A stretch of 5,471 nt of DNA from Anaerolineae bacterium (GCA_020851855.1 JADZBY010000602.1:1-5471), one strand, 5' to 3'; positions 1 to 5,471 are shown, counted from the stretch's first letter. Made by a program: numbers and translations. The notes: a model not told the origin generated them from the sequence alone.

Positions 1-425
1 AGCAGCCGCCAGAAGACGCCCCAGACCAGCCGCGCCCAGCCGGCGGCGCGCGTCTCGTCCGGGCTGAGCGTTTCGCGGCCCGAAAGTGTGCTTTCTGCGC
101 CGAGCACGACGTTTTCGGCCACGCTCATGACCGGGATGAGCTGGAAATGCTGGTGAACCATGCCGATCCCGCTGTGAATCGCTTCGCGCGGGCTGGCGAA
201 ACGCACTTCTCTTCCCTGGATGAAGATGCGGCCCTGATCGTGGCGGTACAGGCCGTAGACGATGTTCATCAGGGTGCTTTTGCCCGCGCCGTTTTCGCCC
301 AGAAGGGCCAGAATCTCGCCCTGGTGGAGTTCCAGGGTGACGTTGTCGTTGGCCAGCACGCCGGGGAAGCGCTTGGTGACGTTCTCGACATGCAGTACCA
401 CAGGCGGCTTGGTTTGTTCAGACAT
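1..425 (-). CDS. ABC importer ATP-binding protein, nucleoside/simple-sugar (BmpA/YufO-like) type, N-terminal 141 residues only
   Basis: This is the motor subunit that hydrolyses ATP on the cytoplasmic face to drive uptake through the two permeases encoded just upstream. Translated from the ATG at 425, the frame stays open to the window edge, giving 141 complete codons. The Walker A loop GENGAGKST is at residues 43-51 (Lys49), and the Q-loop sits in MVHQHFQLIP at residues 89-98 (Gln92). The VHQHF form is typical of the YufO/NupO branch, whose members are known to be about 500 residues long with two fused nucleotide-binding domains; the signature, Walker B and second domain would lie outside the window. 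The start is 5 nt after the stop of the preceding permease, and GAGGTGGAG within that gene's end supplies a ribosome binding site, suggesting translational coupling. After SVAENVVLGA (residues 101-110) the sequence does not show the usual approach to the signature region and is rich in Trp and hydrophobics. Family assignment is firm; substrate is inferred. Confidence 0.93.
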   Translation of the reverse strand, partial: MSEQTKPPVVLHVENVTKRFPGVLANDNVTLELHQGEILALLGENGAGKSTLMNIVYGLYRHDQGRIFIQGREVRFASPREAIHSGIGMVHQHFQLIPVMSVAENVVLGAESTLSGRETLSPDETRAAGWARLVWGVFWRL

Positions 426-430
426 GGCCC

Positions 431-1378
431 TTACTCCACCTCATAGGCCGTGCCGGTATGCGCCGGGGGCCGCGCCCGCCCCATGAACCCGGCCAGCACA
501 ATCAGCGTCAGCACGTAAGGCAGCATCGAAATGAACTGGTGCGGAATCTGGACCTGCATGAACTGGAACTGGCTCTGCAGCGCCCCGGCGAAGCCGAACA
601 GCAACGCGCCGAGGAACGCCCGCGAAGGCCGCCACATGCCGAAGATCATCACGGCCAGCGAGATGAAGCCGCGCCCGGCGCTCATGCCGCGTTCAAAGGA
701 CACGCCCTCGAGGATCAGCGTGGCCCCGGCCAGCCCGGCCAGCGCGCCGCTCAGGAACAGGTTCGTGTATTGCAGGCGGTGCACATTCACGCCGAGCGTA
801 TCCGCCGCGCGCGGGTTCTCCCCGATGGCGCGGGTGCGCAGGCCCCACGTCGTGCGGAACAGGGCAAAGCCCAGGATGGGGACCAGAAACAGCGCCAGAT
901 AGGTCAGGAAGCCTTTGCCAAAGGCGATGCCGCCGATCACGTACAGAACGCCCTGATCCGGCGTGAACGGGTTGCGGATCATGGCCGGCAGCCCGCCCAG
1001 CGTATTTTGCCCGCCGATGTACAGGTAGCCGGTGATGCCGACGGCGAAGATATTGATGACCGTGCCGCTGATGATCTGGTCCACCTTGTAGCGGATGGAC
1101 AGCATGGCGTGCAGCAACGCCATCAGCCCGCTGACGGTCGCCGCGATCAGGATGGTCAGGCCAAGGCGGATGGGCTGTTCCTGCAAGAAGCTCGGCACGC
1201 CCGGCAGGCTCAGGAAAACATTGGCCGTGAAAGCGGTGAACGCCCCGGCCAGCATCATGCCTTCGATGGCGATATTGACGATGCCCGACCGCTCGCTGAC
1301 CAGCCCGCTCATCGCGCCAAACGTGATGGGCACGGCGCTGCGAATGGCGGCATTGACGACTGCGATTATGGTATCCAC
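431..1378 (-). CDS. ABC importer permease, nucleoside/simple-sugar (YufQ-like, BPD_transp_2 family), second permease
   Basis: A 315-residue polytopic inner-membrane protein that forms half of the translocation channel. The family hallmark GLVSERSGIVNIAIEGMM lies at residues 25-42, within a strongly hydrophobic N-terminal half. The cytoplasmic coupling loop that contacts the ATPase is visible at about residues 174-199, with the G-x-R-x-R-A-x-G-E-N-P pattern (GLRTRAIGENP at 179-189). Hydrophobic segments occur around 5-22, 34-57, 72-94, 104-122, 143-172, 205-224, 238-268 and 283-299, and the polar tail is short. The length is normal for this family. The start is a GTG at 1378, chosen because TAAGGGGG lies 4 nt upstream and the next in-frame ATG (residue 23) would remove the first membrane segment. 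Only 15 nt separate it from the upstream permease stop, and its own stop is 5 nt before the ATPase start. It would pair as a heterodimer with that larger permease. Substrate specificity cannot be read from sequence. Confidence 0.93.
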   Translation of the reverse strand: MDTIIAVVNAAIRSAVPITFGAMSGLVSERSGIVNIAIEGMMLAGAFTAFTANVFLSLPGVPSFLQEQPIRLGLTILIAATVSGLMALLHAMLSIRYKVDQIISGTVINIFAVGITGYLYIGGQNTLGGLPAMIRNPFTPDQGVLYVIGGIAFGKGFLTYLALFLVPILGFALFRTTWGLRTRAIGENPRAADTLGVNVHRLQYTNLFLSGALAGLAGATLILEGVSFERGMSAGRGFISLAVMIFGMWRPSRAFLGALLFGFAGALQSQFQFMQVQIPHQFISMLPYVLTLIVLAGFMGRARPPAHTGTAYEVE

Positions 1379-1393
1379 AATGCCCCCTTACCC

Positions 1394-2752
1394 TTAGCGC
1401 TGGCCCCAGCTGGCGCTCAGCTTGATCTGCTCGCCGGCGCGCGCCGCCCGAATGCGATACAGCGCCCGAATGATTTGATCGGCGGCCACGAACATCAGGA
1501 TCAGCGCCTGGACGACCTGGATCAACTCGGCGGGCACGCGCGACGCAAGCTGCATCTGGCCGCTGCCCGCATCCAGCGCGCCGAACAGAAACGCCGACGG
1601 GATGATGGCTATTGGGTTGTTCGCCGCCAGAAGCGCCACGGCGATGCTATCAAAGCCCAGGGCGAGATTCTGGTTGGTCTGGAACTGGTGCGTGACGCCC
1701 AGCGTTTGAATGGAGCCGGCCAACCCGGCCAGCCCGCCCGCAAAGACCATCGTCAGGATCGTCATGCGCCCGACGCGAATGCCCGAATAGCGCGCCGCGT
1801 GTGGATTCTGCCCGACCATGCGCAACTCGAAGCCGAATGTAGTGCGGTACAGCACGATCCAGACCAGGATGGCGGTGATGATGGCGATCAATACGCCCAG
1901 GTGCAGCACGTCCGGCGCAGTGCCGCCTGGCGAGTAAATGGGCGGCAGGTAGGCCGAGTTGAGGATGGGTGGGCTGACGTTCGGGTTCGAGAGGCACTGG
2001 CCCGGCTCGCGGCAGAAGGCCAGCGGTCCAGGCGGGGATGTAGCCCGGCCCGGCGTAACTACCCATTCCAGGAACAGCGTGGCGATGTAGTTGAGCATGA
2101 TGGTCACGATGACCTCATGCGCGCCGGTGCGGGCTTTGAGCAAGCCGGGGATGAAGCCCCAGGCCATGCCGCCCGCGAGGCCCGCCGCCAGCGCCAGCAG
2201 CAGGTGCGGCGCAGGGTCCAGGCTGGTGATCGGGTTGAGAGCGCCCCAGGCCCACAGGATCATGCCCAAGAGGATGCCGAGCGCCACGGCCACCGGCGCG
2301 CGCAGCCCTCGCGTCAGCCGCCGGATGAGGGCCGCGCCCAGGACGACCGCCACAAGCGCCGTAACGAACAGCACGCCGGTATTCGGAGAGAAGCCGACCC
2401 ATGCCGACAGCAGCGAGCCGACCACGATCTGCCCCTGCGCGCCGATGTTGAACAACCCGCCCTTGAAGGCGAACGCCACGGCCAACCCGGAGAGGATCAG
2501 CGGGGCCATCTTGATCAGGGTGCGGGTCAGCCCGGCGTCCGAGCCGAACGCGCCCTGAAAGAGGCCCTGGTAGGCGCGGAACGGGTCCAGCCCGGCAAAA
2601 AGGATCAGGATCGAGCCGAGCACCACGGCGGTGAAGACGGCCAGGAACGGCACGGCGATGCTGCGGAGCGCGTCCCGCAGCGCGCTGGCGCTGAGCACGG
2701 GGCGGCGTTGGGACGGTGTTTCGGGCGGGGCTGATGAAACATCTTGTTCCAT
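1394..2752 (-). CDS. ABC importer permease, nucleoside/simple-sugar (YufP-like), first permease, with an apparent insertion
   Basis: A 452-residue polytopic membrane protein, the first gene of the importer operon. It shows the family motif GLFNIGAQGQ at 99-108, the conserved IPGLLKARTGAHEVIVTIML at 201-220, and the ATPase-coupling loop YRTTFGFELRMVGQNP at 302-317. The N-terminal 30 residues are polar, followed by a membrane segment at 32-53. It is about 80-100 residues longer than I expect for YufP relatives. The excess is mainly at 122-182, which adds two hydrophobic stretches, plus a long hydrophilic loop at 232-284 holding Cys247 and Cys253. I chose the ATG at 2752: the frame continues upstream to an ATG at 2902, but that stretch crosses both the terminator of the neighbouring gene and the predicted promoter, and encodes nothing family-like. 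A weak AAGG site lies 8 nt upstream of the chosen ATG, inside the palindrome CAAGGCCTTG. Function is secure at family level, substrate is not. Confidence 0.92.
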   Translation of the reverse strand: MEQDVSSAPPETPSQRRPVLSASALRDALRSIAVPFLAVFTAVVLGSILILFAGLDPFRAYQGLFQGAFGSDAGLTRTLIKMAPLILSGLAVAFAFKGGLFNIGAQGQIVVGSLLSAWVGFSPNTGVLFVTALVAVVLGAALIRRLTRGLRAPVAVALGILLGMILWAWGALNPITSLDPAPHLLLALAAGLAGGMAWGFIPGLLKARTGAHEVIVTIMLNYIATLFLEWVVTPGRATSPPGPLAFCREPGQCLSNPNVSPPILNSAYLPPIYSPGGTAPDVLHLGVLIAIITAILVWIVLYRTTFGFELRMVGQNPHAARYSGIRVGRMTILTMVFAGGLAGLAGSIQTLGVTHQFQTNQNLALGFDSIAVALLAANNPIAIIPSAFLFGALDAGSGQMQLASRVPAELIQVVQALILMFVAADQIIRALYRIRAARAGEQIKLSASWGQR

Positions 2753-2791
2753 GCGCAAGGCCTTGTGTAATGTCCATTGATAAGGGGGCTG

Positions 2792-2821
2792 ATTATAGCG
2801 AGCAGCATAGGGGACGGCGAA
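2792..2821 (-). promoter_or_regulatory. Predicted sigma-70-type promoter of the importer operon
   Basis: On the minus strand a perfect TATAAT occupies 2792-2797. TTCGCC at 2816-2821 is a poor -35 match (3 of 6), 18 bp upstream. Transcription would begin near 2785, giving a leader of about 33 nt before the permease ATG at 2752. The position between the terminator of the RRM gene and the first permease is what one expects for an independently transcribed operon. The -10 is convincing, and the weak -35 suggests an activator or another -35 choice. Confidence 0.6.
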
Positions 2822-2857
2822 AACACACGGAGCATCCCAGGGGAAACACAGTAACAG

Positions 2858-2867
2858 GGTGTACACC
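2858..2867. repeat. 10-bp perfect palindrome GGTGTACACC, possible operator
   Basis: GGTGTACACC is self-complementary and lies about 37 bp upstream of the proposed -35 of the importer operon, just after the terminator T-tract. That placement would suit an activator or repressor site, but one 10-bp palindrome can arise by chance and no regulator is encoded here. Low certainty. Confidence 0.25.
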
Positions 2868-2870
2868 ACA

Positions 2871-2912
2871 AAGAAAAGAGCAGCGTGTGGGCTGCCCCAC
2901 ACGCTGCTCTTT
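2871..2912 (-). terminator. Intrinsic terminator of the RRM protein gene
   Basis: A perfect 17-bp stem (arms 2875-2891 and 2896-2912) closes a 4-nt loop. Reading the minus strand, the stem begins 29 nt after the RRM stop codon and runs into TTTTCTTTG, the U-tract expected for Rho-independent termination. The plus-strand side has only TTTAGTTG, so it works chiefly for minus-strand transcripts. It insulates the importer operon from the RRM gene. Confidence 0.93.
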
Positions 2913-2941
2913 AGTTGCCGGATGCAATCGAACGATGTCGA

Positions 2942-3322
2942 TTAGAAGCGACGACGATTGCCGCCGTAGCCGCCGTCATTGCGACGGTCGCCGCCGCGAT
3001 TGCCGCCCCGGTCGCCCCGGTCGCCGCCGCCGCGATACCCACCGCCGCCGAAACCGCCGCCGCCCGAACGCTCTTCGCGCGGGCGCGCTTCGTTCACCGT
3101 CAGCGGACGGCCATCCAGGGTGTAGCCGTTGAAGCGCTTGATGGCTTCCTGGCTCGCCTCTTCGGTCGCCATTTCGACAAAACCGAAGCCCTTGGCGCGG
3201 CCCGTCTCACGATCGGTGATCAGGGCGACGCTTTCCACTTCACCCACCTGGGCGAACAGCTCACGAACAACTTCCTCGGTGGTCGAATAGGAAAGGTTGC
3301 CGACGTACAACTTCTTGGCCAT
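2942..3322 (-). CDS. Single-RRM RNA-binding protein with glycine/arginine-rich (RGG) tail
   Basis: A 126-residue cytoplasmic protein predicted to bind single-stranded RNA. One RNA recognition motif fills residues 4-80: RNP2 is LYVGNL at 5-10, and RNP1 is KGFGFVEM at 44-51, with the aromatic Tyr6, Phe46 and Phe48 that stack on bases. Residues 86-126 are a low-complexity tail of Gly, Arg, Asp and Asn with three RGG triplets (Arg97, Arg105, Arg109), resembling the cyanobacterial Rbp and plant glycine-rich proteins, several of which are cold-induced. The start at 3322 is fixed by MAKKLYVGNL, the usual beginning of this family, and by AGGAG 6 nt upstream; an in-frame ATG at 3412 would add 30 unrelated residues. 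The gene is transcribed alone: it has its own terminator downstream and diverges from glnS upstream. Roles in RNA chaperoning or cold adaptation are inferred from relatives, not shown by the sequence. Confidence 0.95.
   Translation of the reverse strand: MAKKLYVGNLSYSTTEEVVRELFAQVGEVESVALITDRETGRAKGFGFVEMATEEASQEAIKRFNGYTLDGRPLTVNEARPREERSGGGGFGGGGYRGGGDRGDRGGNRGGDRRNDGGYGGNRRRF
2945..3067 (-). repeat. Low-complexity GGC/CGC-rich tract coding for the RGG tail
   Basis: This tract encodes residues 86-126 of the RRM protein and is built of near-repeated Gly and Arg codons (GGC, GGN, CGN), seen on the plus strand as runs of gcc/gccg. It has the composition of a slippage-prone repeat, and tail length may differ between close relatives. 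It also yields long spurious reading frames on the opposite strand. Confidence 0.7.
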
Positions 3323-3324
3323 GC

Positions 3325-3338
3325 CATACTCCTGTATG
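3325..3338 (-). promoter_or_regulatory. Ribosome binding site of the RRM gene in the loop of a small hairpin
   Basis: In the minus-strand mRNA, CATAC (3338-3334) and GTATG (3329-3325) are perfect complements around the loop AGGA (3333-3330). The Shine-Dalgarno AGGAG (3333-3329) therefore sits in the loop plus the first stem base, and the ATG follows 6 nt after it. The ribosome site itself is clear; whether the 5-bp stem forms in cells is uncertain. Confidence 0.6.
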
Positions 3339-3467
3339 CAGACAGACTTGGAACCTCGATAGCGTAGCGTCACAGAAGGGGCGAAACAGCAGACAGCCGG
3401 CGCGATTCCCACGCAGGAGCACAGCAGCAGTTCGATCCAGACAGGATGGCTACACTACCTGAGAAGA

Positions 3468-3496
3468 ATTGTCTCACAAATCGCGAAGAATGCAAA
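3468..3496 (-). promoter_or_regulatory. Candidate promoter of the RRM gene
   Basis: On the minus strand, TTTGCA at 3491-3496 (4 of 6 to TTGACA) and GACAAT at 3468-3473 (4 of 6 to TATAAT) are 17 bp apart. A start near 3461 would give a leader of about 139 nt. It lies in the most AT-rich part of the divergent spacer. The match is moderate, so treat it as a candidate. Confidence 0.4.
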
Positions 3497-3511
3497 GGGG
3501 AAAATGCACCC

Positions 3512-3540
3512 TCTCCATCTGGCGCTGTACGCATTACAAT
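3512..3540 (+). promoter_or_regulatory. Candidate promoter of glnS
   Basis: TACAAT at 3535-3540 matches the -10 consensus at 5 of 6 positions. TCTCCA at 3512-3517 is a weak -35 (3 of 6), 17 bp upstream. Initiation near 3547 would leave a 23-32 nt leader. If real, it rules out the upstream in-frame ATG at 3504 as the glnS start. It sits 15 bp from the outward-facing RRM promoter candidate. Confidence 0.45.
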
Positions 3541-3555
3541 ATACGGCCAGTAGTC

Positions 3556-3569
3556 AAGGAAGAAAGGGA
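3556..3569 (+). promoter_or_regulatory. Ribosome binding site region of glnS (decides the start)
   Basis: Two purine-rich sites adjoin: AAGGA at 3556-3560, 9 nt before the ATG at 3570, and AAAGGGA at 3563-3569, 9 nt before the ATG at 3579. Either start is therefore possible, and the products differ by three residues (MGL). Confidence 0.6.
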
Positions 3570-5291
3570 ATGGGCCTGATGAGTGAACAGGGCGCCCTGA
3601 CCGCCAAGCCGGACAAGCCGGAAACCAGTTCGAACTTCATCCGCGACATCATCGAAGAGCACAACCGCACCGGGCGCTTTGGCGGGCGGGTGCAGACCCG
3701 GTTTCCCCCGGAGCCGAACGGTTACCTGCACATCGGGCATGCCAAAGCCATCAGCCTGGACTTTGGCATGGCCGAGGAGTTCGGCGGCAAGTGCAACCTG
3801 CGCTTTGATGACACCAACCCTGCCAAAGAAGAGCAGGAATATGTCGACGCCATCATGGAAGACATCCGCTGGCTGGGTTACGACTGGGGCGGCACGGTCT
3901 ACCACGCCTCGGACTATTTCGGCCAGCTTTACGACTGGGCGGTGCAGCTCATCCGCGACGGCAAGGCGTATGTGGACGATCTGAGCGCCGACGAGATTCG
4001 CGAATATCGCGGCACGCTCACCGAGCCGGGCAAAGACAGCCCGTACCGCAGCCGCTCTGTCGAAGAGAACCTCAATCTTTTCGAGCGCATGAGGGCGGGC
4101 GAATTTCCGGATGGATCGCGCGTCTTGCGGGCGAAGATCGACATGGCCTCGCCCAACCTGAACATGCGCGATCCGGTCATGTACCGCATCCGGCACGAGG
4201 AACACCACCGCACCGGGAACAACTGGTGCATTTACCCGATGTACGACTGGGCGCACGGCCAGAGCGACTCGATTGAGGGCGTCACGCACTCGATGTGCTC
4301 GCTGGAATACGCCGACCACCGCCCGCTGTACGACTGGTTCCTCGACAACCTGGGCATTCACCACCCGCAGCAGATCGAGTTTGCGCGCCTGAACCTGACC
4401 CACACGGTCATGAGCAAGCGCAAGCTGCGGCGGCTGGTCCAGGAAGAGCACGTGGCGGGCTGGGATGATCCGCGCATGCCGACGCTGGCCGGGATGCGCC
4501 GCCGTGGTTACACGCCTGCCGCCATCCGCGACTTCCTGGAGCGCACCGGCGTGGCCCGCAGCGACAGCACCAGCGAGCTTGGTCTGCTTGAGGCGTGCGT
4601 GCGGCAGGACCTGAACGCGCACGCCCCGCGCGTGATGGCCGTGTTGCGCCCGCTCAAGGTGGTGCTGACCAACTACCCAGATGACCTGGTCGAGAACATG
4701 ACGGCCATCAACAATCCCGAAGACCCGGCGATGGGCGTGCGCGGCGTGCCGTTCTCGAAGGTCCTGTACATCGAGCAGGACGACTTTATGGAGAACCCGC
4801 CCAAGAACTACTTCCGGCTGGCCCCGGGGCGTGAGGTGCGGCTGCGCTATGCGTACTTCATCCGCTGCGAGGAAGTGATCAAGGACGCGGACGGCAATGT
4901 CGTCGAGCTACGCTGCACCTATGACCCGGCCACGCGCGGCGGCGATGCCCCGGACGGGCGCAAGGTGAAGGCGACGCTGCACTGGGTATCCGCGCCGCAC
5001 GCGCTGGATGCCGAGGTGCGCATCTACAATACGCTGTTCACCACGCCCTTCCCGGAAGACACGCCCGACGGCGTGGACTTCCTGACGAACGTCAACCCGA
5101 ACTCGCTGGACGTGCTGAAGGGCTGCAAGATCGAGCCGTCGGTAAAGGATGCGCCTGCGCTGGCCCGCTACCAGTTCGAGCGGCAGGGTTATTTCTGGGT
5201 GGACAACGACTCCACGCCGGAAAAGCTCGTCTTCAACCGCACCGTGGCCCTCAAGGACACCTGGGCGAAGGTCCAGGCGAAAGAGGGATAA
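3570..5291 (+). CDS. glnS: Glutaminyl-tRNA synthetase
   Basis: A cytosolic class I aminoacyl-tRNA synthetase that attaches glutamine to tRNA-Gln using ATP. Counting from the ATG at 3570 it has 573 residues, close to the roughly 550 of E. coli GlnRS. The Rossmann catalytic domain carries PPEPNGYLHIGHAK with HIGH at residues 54-57, followed by NLRFDDTNP, the GlnRS-type YPMYDWAHG and LYDWFLDNL, and the second ATP-binding motif VMSKRKL (Met281-Ser282-Lys283, the KMSKS equivalent). The C-terminal half matches the two anticodon-binding beta-barrels, beginning near VLRPLKVVLTNYP and ending in FNRTVALKDTWAKV, the normal GlnRS terminus, so the gene is complete. The FDDTNP and YPMYD features favour GlnRS over GluRS. 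An in-frame ATG at 3504 would add 22 residues unlike the family and starts before the predicted promoter; ATG 3579 (MSEQG) is an equally good alternative. It is transcribed away from the RRM gene, with no clear intrinsic terminator after it. Its presence implies direct Gln-tRNA charging, though GatCAB may also exist elsewhere. Confidence 0.97.
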   Translation: MGLMSEQGALTAKPDKPETSSNFIRDIIEEHNRTGRFGGRVQTRFPPEPNGYLHIGHAKAISLDFGMAEEFGGKCNLRFDDTNPAKEEQEYVDAIMEDIRWLGYDWGGTVYHASDYFGQLYDWAVQLIRDGKAYVDDLSADEIREYRGTLTEPGKDSPYRSRSVEENLNLFERMRAGEFPDGSRVLRAKIDMASPNLNMRDPVMYRIRHEEHHRTGNNWCIYPMYDWAHGQSDSIEGVTHSMCSLEYADHRPLYDWFLDNLGIHHPQQIEFARLNLTHTVMSKRKLRRLVQEEHVAGWDDPRMPTLAGMRRRGYTPAAIRDFLERTGVARSDSTSELGLLEACVRQDLNAHAPRVMAVLRPLKVVLTNYPDDLVENMTAINNPEDPAMGVRGVPFSKVLYIEQDDFMENPPKNYFRLAPGREVRLRYAYFIRCEEVIKDADGNVVELRCTYDPATRGGDAPDGRKVKATLHWVSAPHALDAEVRIYNTLFTTPFPEDTPDGVDFLTNVNPNSLDVLKGCKIEPSVKDAPALARYQFERQGYFWVDNDSTPEKLVFNRTVALKDTWAKVQAKEG

Positions 5292-5338
5292 GTCAGAGGT
5301 TCTTGTTCCAGGGCTGTGGCGTCAAGAGCAACCACAAA

Positions 5339-5388
5339 CGCCGTGCGCTGATGTGTTTCTAGAGTGGTGTTATGAACTTCGCACGGCG
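5339..5388. repeat. 9-bp perfect inverted repeat with 32-nt spacer downstream of glnS
   Basis: CGCCGTGCG (5339-5347) and CGCACGGCG (5380-5388) are exact reverse complements around a more AT-rich 32-nt interior. It starts 48 nt after the glnS stop. There is no U-tract, so it is not a standard intrinsic terminator; it could be an mRNA 3'-end hairpin or a small repeat element. The surrounding 180 bases to the window end show no gene. Confidence 0.55.
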
Positions 5389-5422
5389 GACATTGCCCAG
5401 ACAGACGATGTCAACGCCCTGA

Positions 5423-5471
5423 CCTCACCCCCGACCCCTCTCCACGACTGCCACCCCAGCGGGGACCCCGG
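5423..5471. repeat. C-rich intergenic repeat, probable edge of a dispersed element
   Basis: The strand is strikingly C-biased (TCACCCCCGACCCCTCTCC at 5425-5443), then has CCCC-AGC-GGGG (5454-5464) and GGGG-A-CCCC (5461-5469), which could form alternative hairpins. It resembles C-rich intergenic repeats that I associate with Chloroflexota and some other environmental genomes. The element runs to the window edge, so its other end and copy number are unknown. Confidence 0.45.

Noticed and set aside
458..2734. A 758-codon open frame on the plus strand antisense to both permease genes
   Set aside because: Its product is a Gln/Arg/His/Asp-rich low-complexity sequence, as expected when Leu, Val and Ile codons of GC-rich membrane-protein genes are read from the other strand. 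It crosses two well-supported genes and has no recognisable domain.
2753..2902. N-terminal extension of the first permease to the ATG at 2902
   Set aside because: The extension would start inside the terminator stem of the RRM gene and span the predicted promoter. Its 50 residues match nothing expected of the permease family.
3323..3412. Upstream start of the RRM protein at 3412
   Set aside because: The canonical MAKKLYVGNL start with a well-spaced AGGAG lies at 3322; the extra 30 residues are not RRM-like.
3461..3475. GAGAAGAATTGTCTC as an operator palindrome between the divergent genes
   Set aside because: Only the outer four bases on each side pair symmetrically; the centre does not, so it is not a convincing dyad.
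3504..3569. Upstream start of glnS at the ATG at 3504
   Set aside because: AAAGGGG is only 3 nt before it, the added 22 residues are unlike GlnRS N-termini, and the best -10 element lies downstream of it.
3534..4622. A 362-codon minus-strand frame inside glnS
   Set aside because: It is antisense to the strongly conserved GlnRS catalytic domain. Its product has no family features and reflects GC-rich codon bias.
5409..5414. Perfect TTGACA on the minus strand, possible promoter
   Set aside because: No acceptable -10 hexamer lies 15-19 bp downstream, and it would fire into the 3' end of glnS with no gene to serve.

Overview
The window reads as GC-rich chromosomal DNA from a free-living bacterium. 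Three things hint at Chloroflexota (Anaerolineae-like): a two-permease nucleoside/sugar ABC importer, a one-domain RRM protein with an RGG tail, and a C-rich intergenic repeat of a kind common in that phylum. The assignment is inference; no rRNA or other decisive marker is present.

Layout. Minus strand, read from right to left: a small RRM RNA-binding protein (2942-3322) ends in a strong intrinsic terminator (2871-2912). A new transcription unit then starts from a promoter with a perfect TATAAT (2792-2821). It encodes a large permease (1394-2752), a second permease (431-1378) and the first 141 residues of an ATP-binding protein (1-425, cut by the window edge). The spacers between these genes are 15 and 5 nt, so the three are almost certainly one operon. 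Plus strand: glutaminyl-tRNA synthetase glnS (3570-5291) diverges from the RRM gene across a 247-bp spacer that carries back-to-back candidate promoters. The last 180 bases (5292-5471) hold no gene I can support, only a 9-bp inverted repeat and the edge of a C-rich repeat.

How the genes work together. The three minus-strand transporter genes make the membrane and motor parts of a BmpA/YufNOPQ-type importer, probably for nucleosides or a simple sugar. The substrate-binding lipoprotein is not in the window and may lie past the left edge. The RRM gene and glnS are independent housekeeping or RNA-metabolism genes linked only by a shared intergenic region.

No new biological system stands out. The points most worth checking are an apparent insertion of about 60 residues with two extra hydrophobic segments in the first permease, a Cys pair in its predicted extracytoplasmic loop, a Shine-Dalgarno sequence presented in the loop of a small hairpin at the RRM gene, and the two repeats after glnS.
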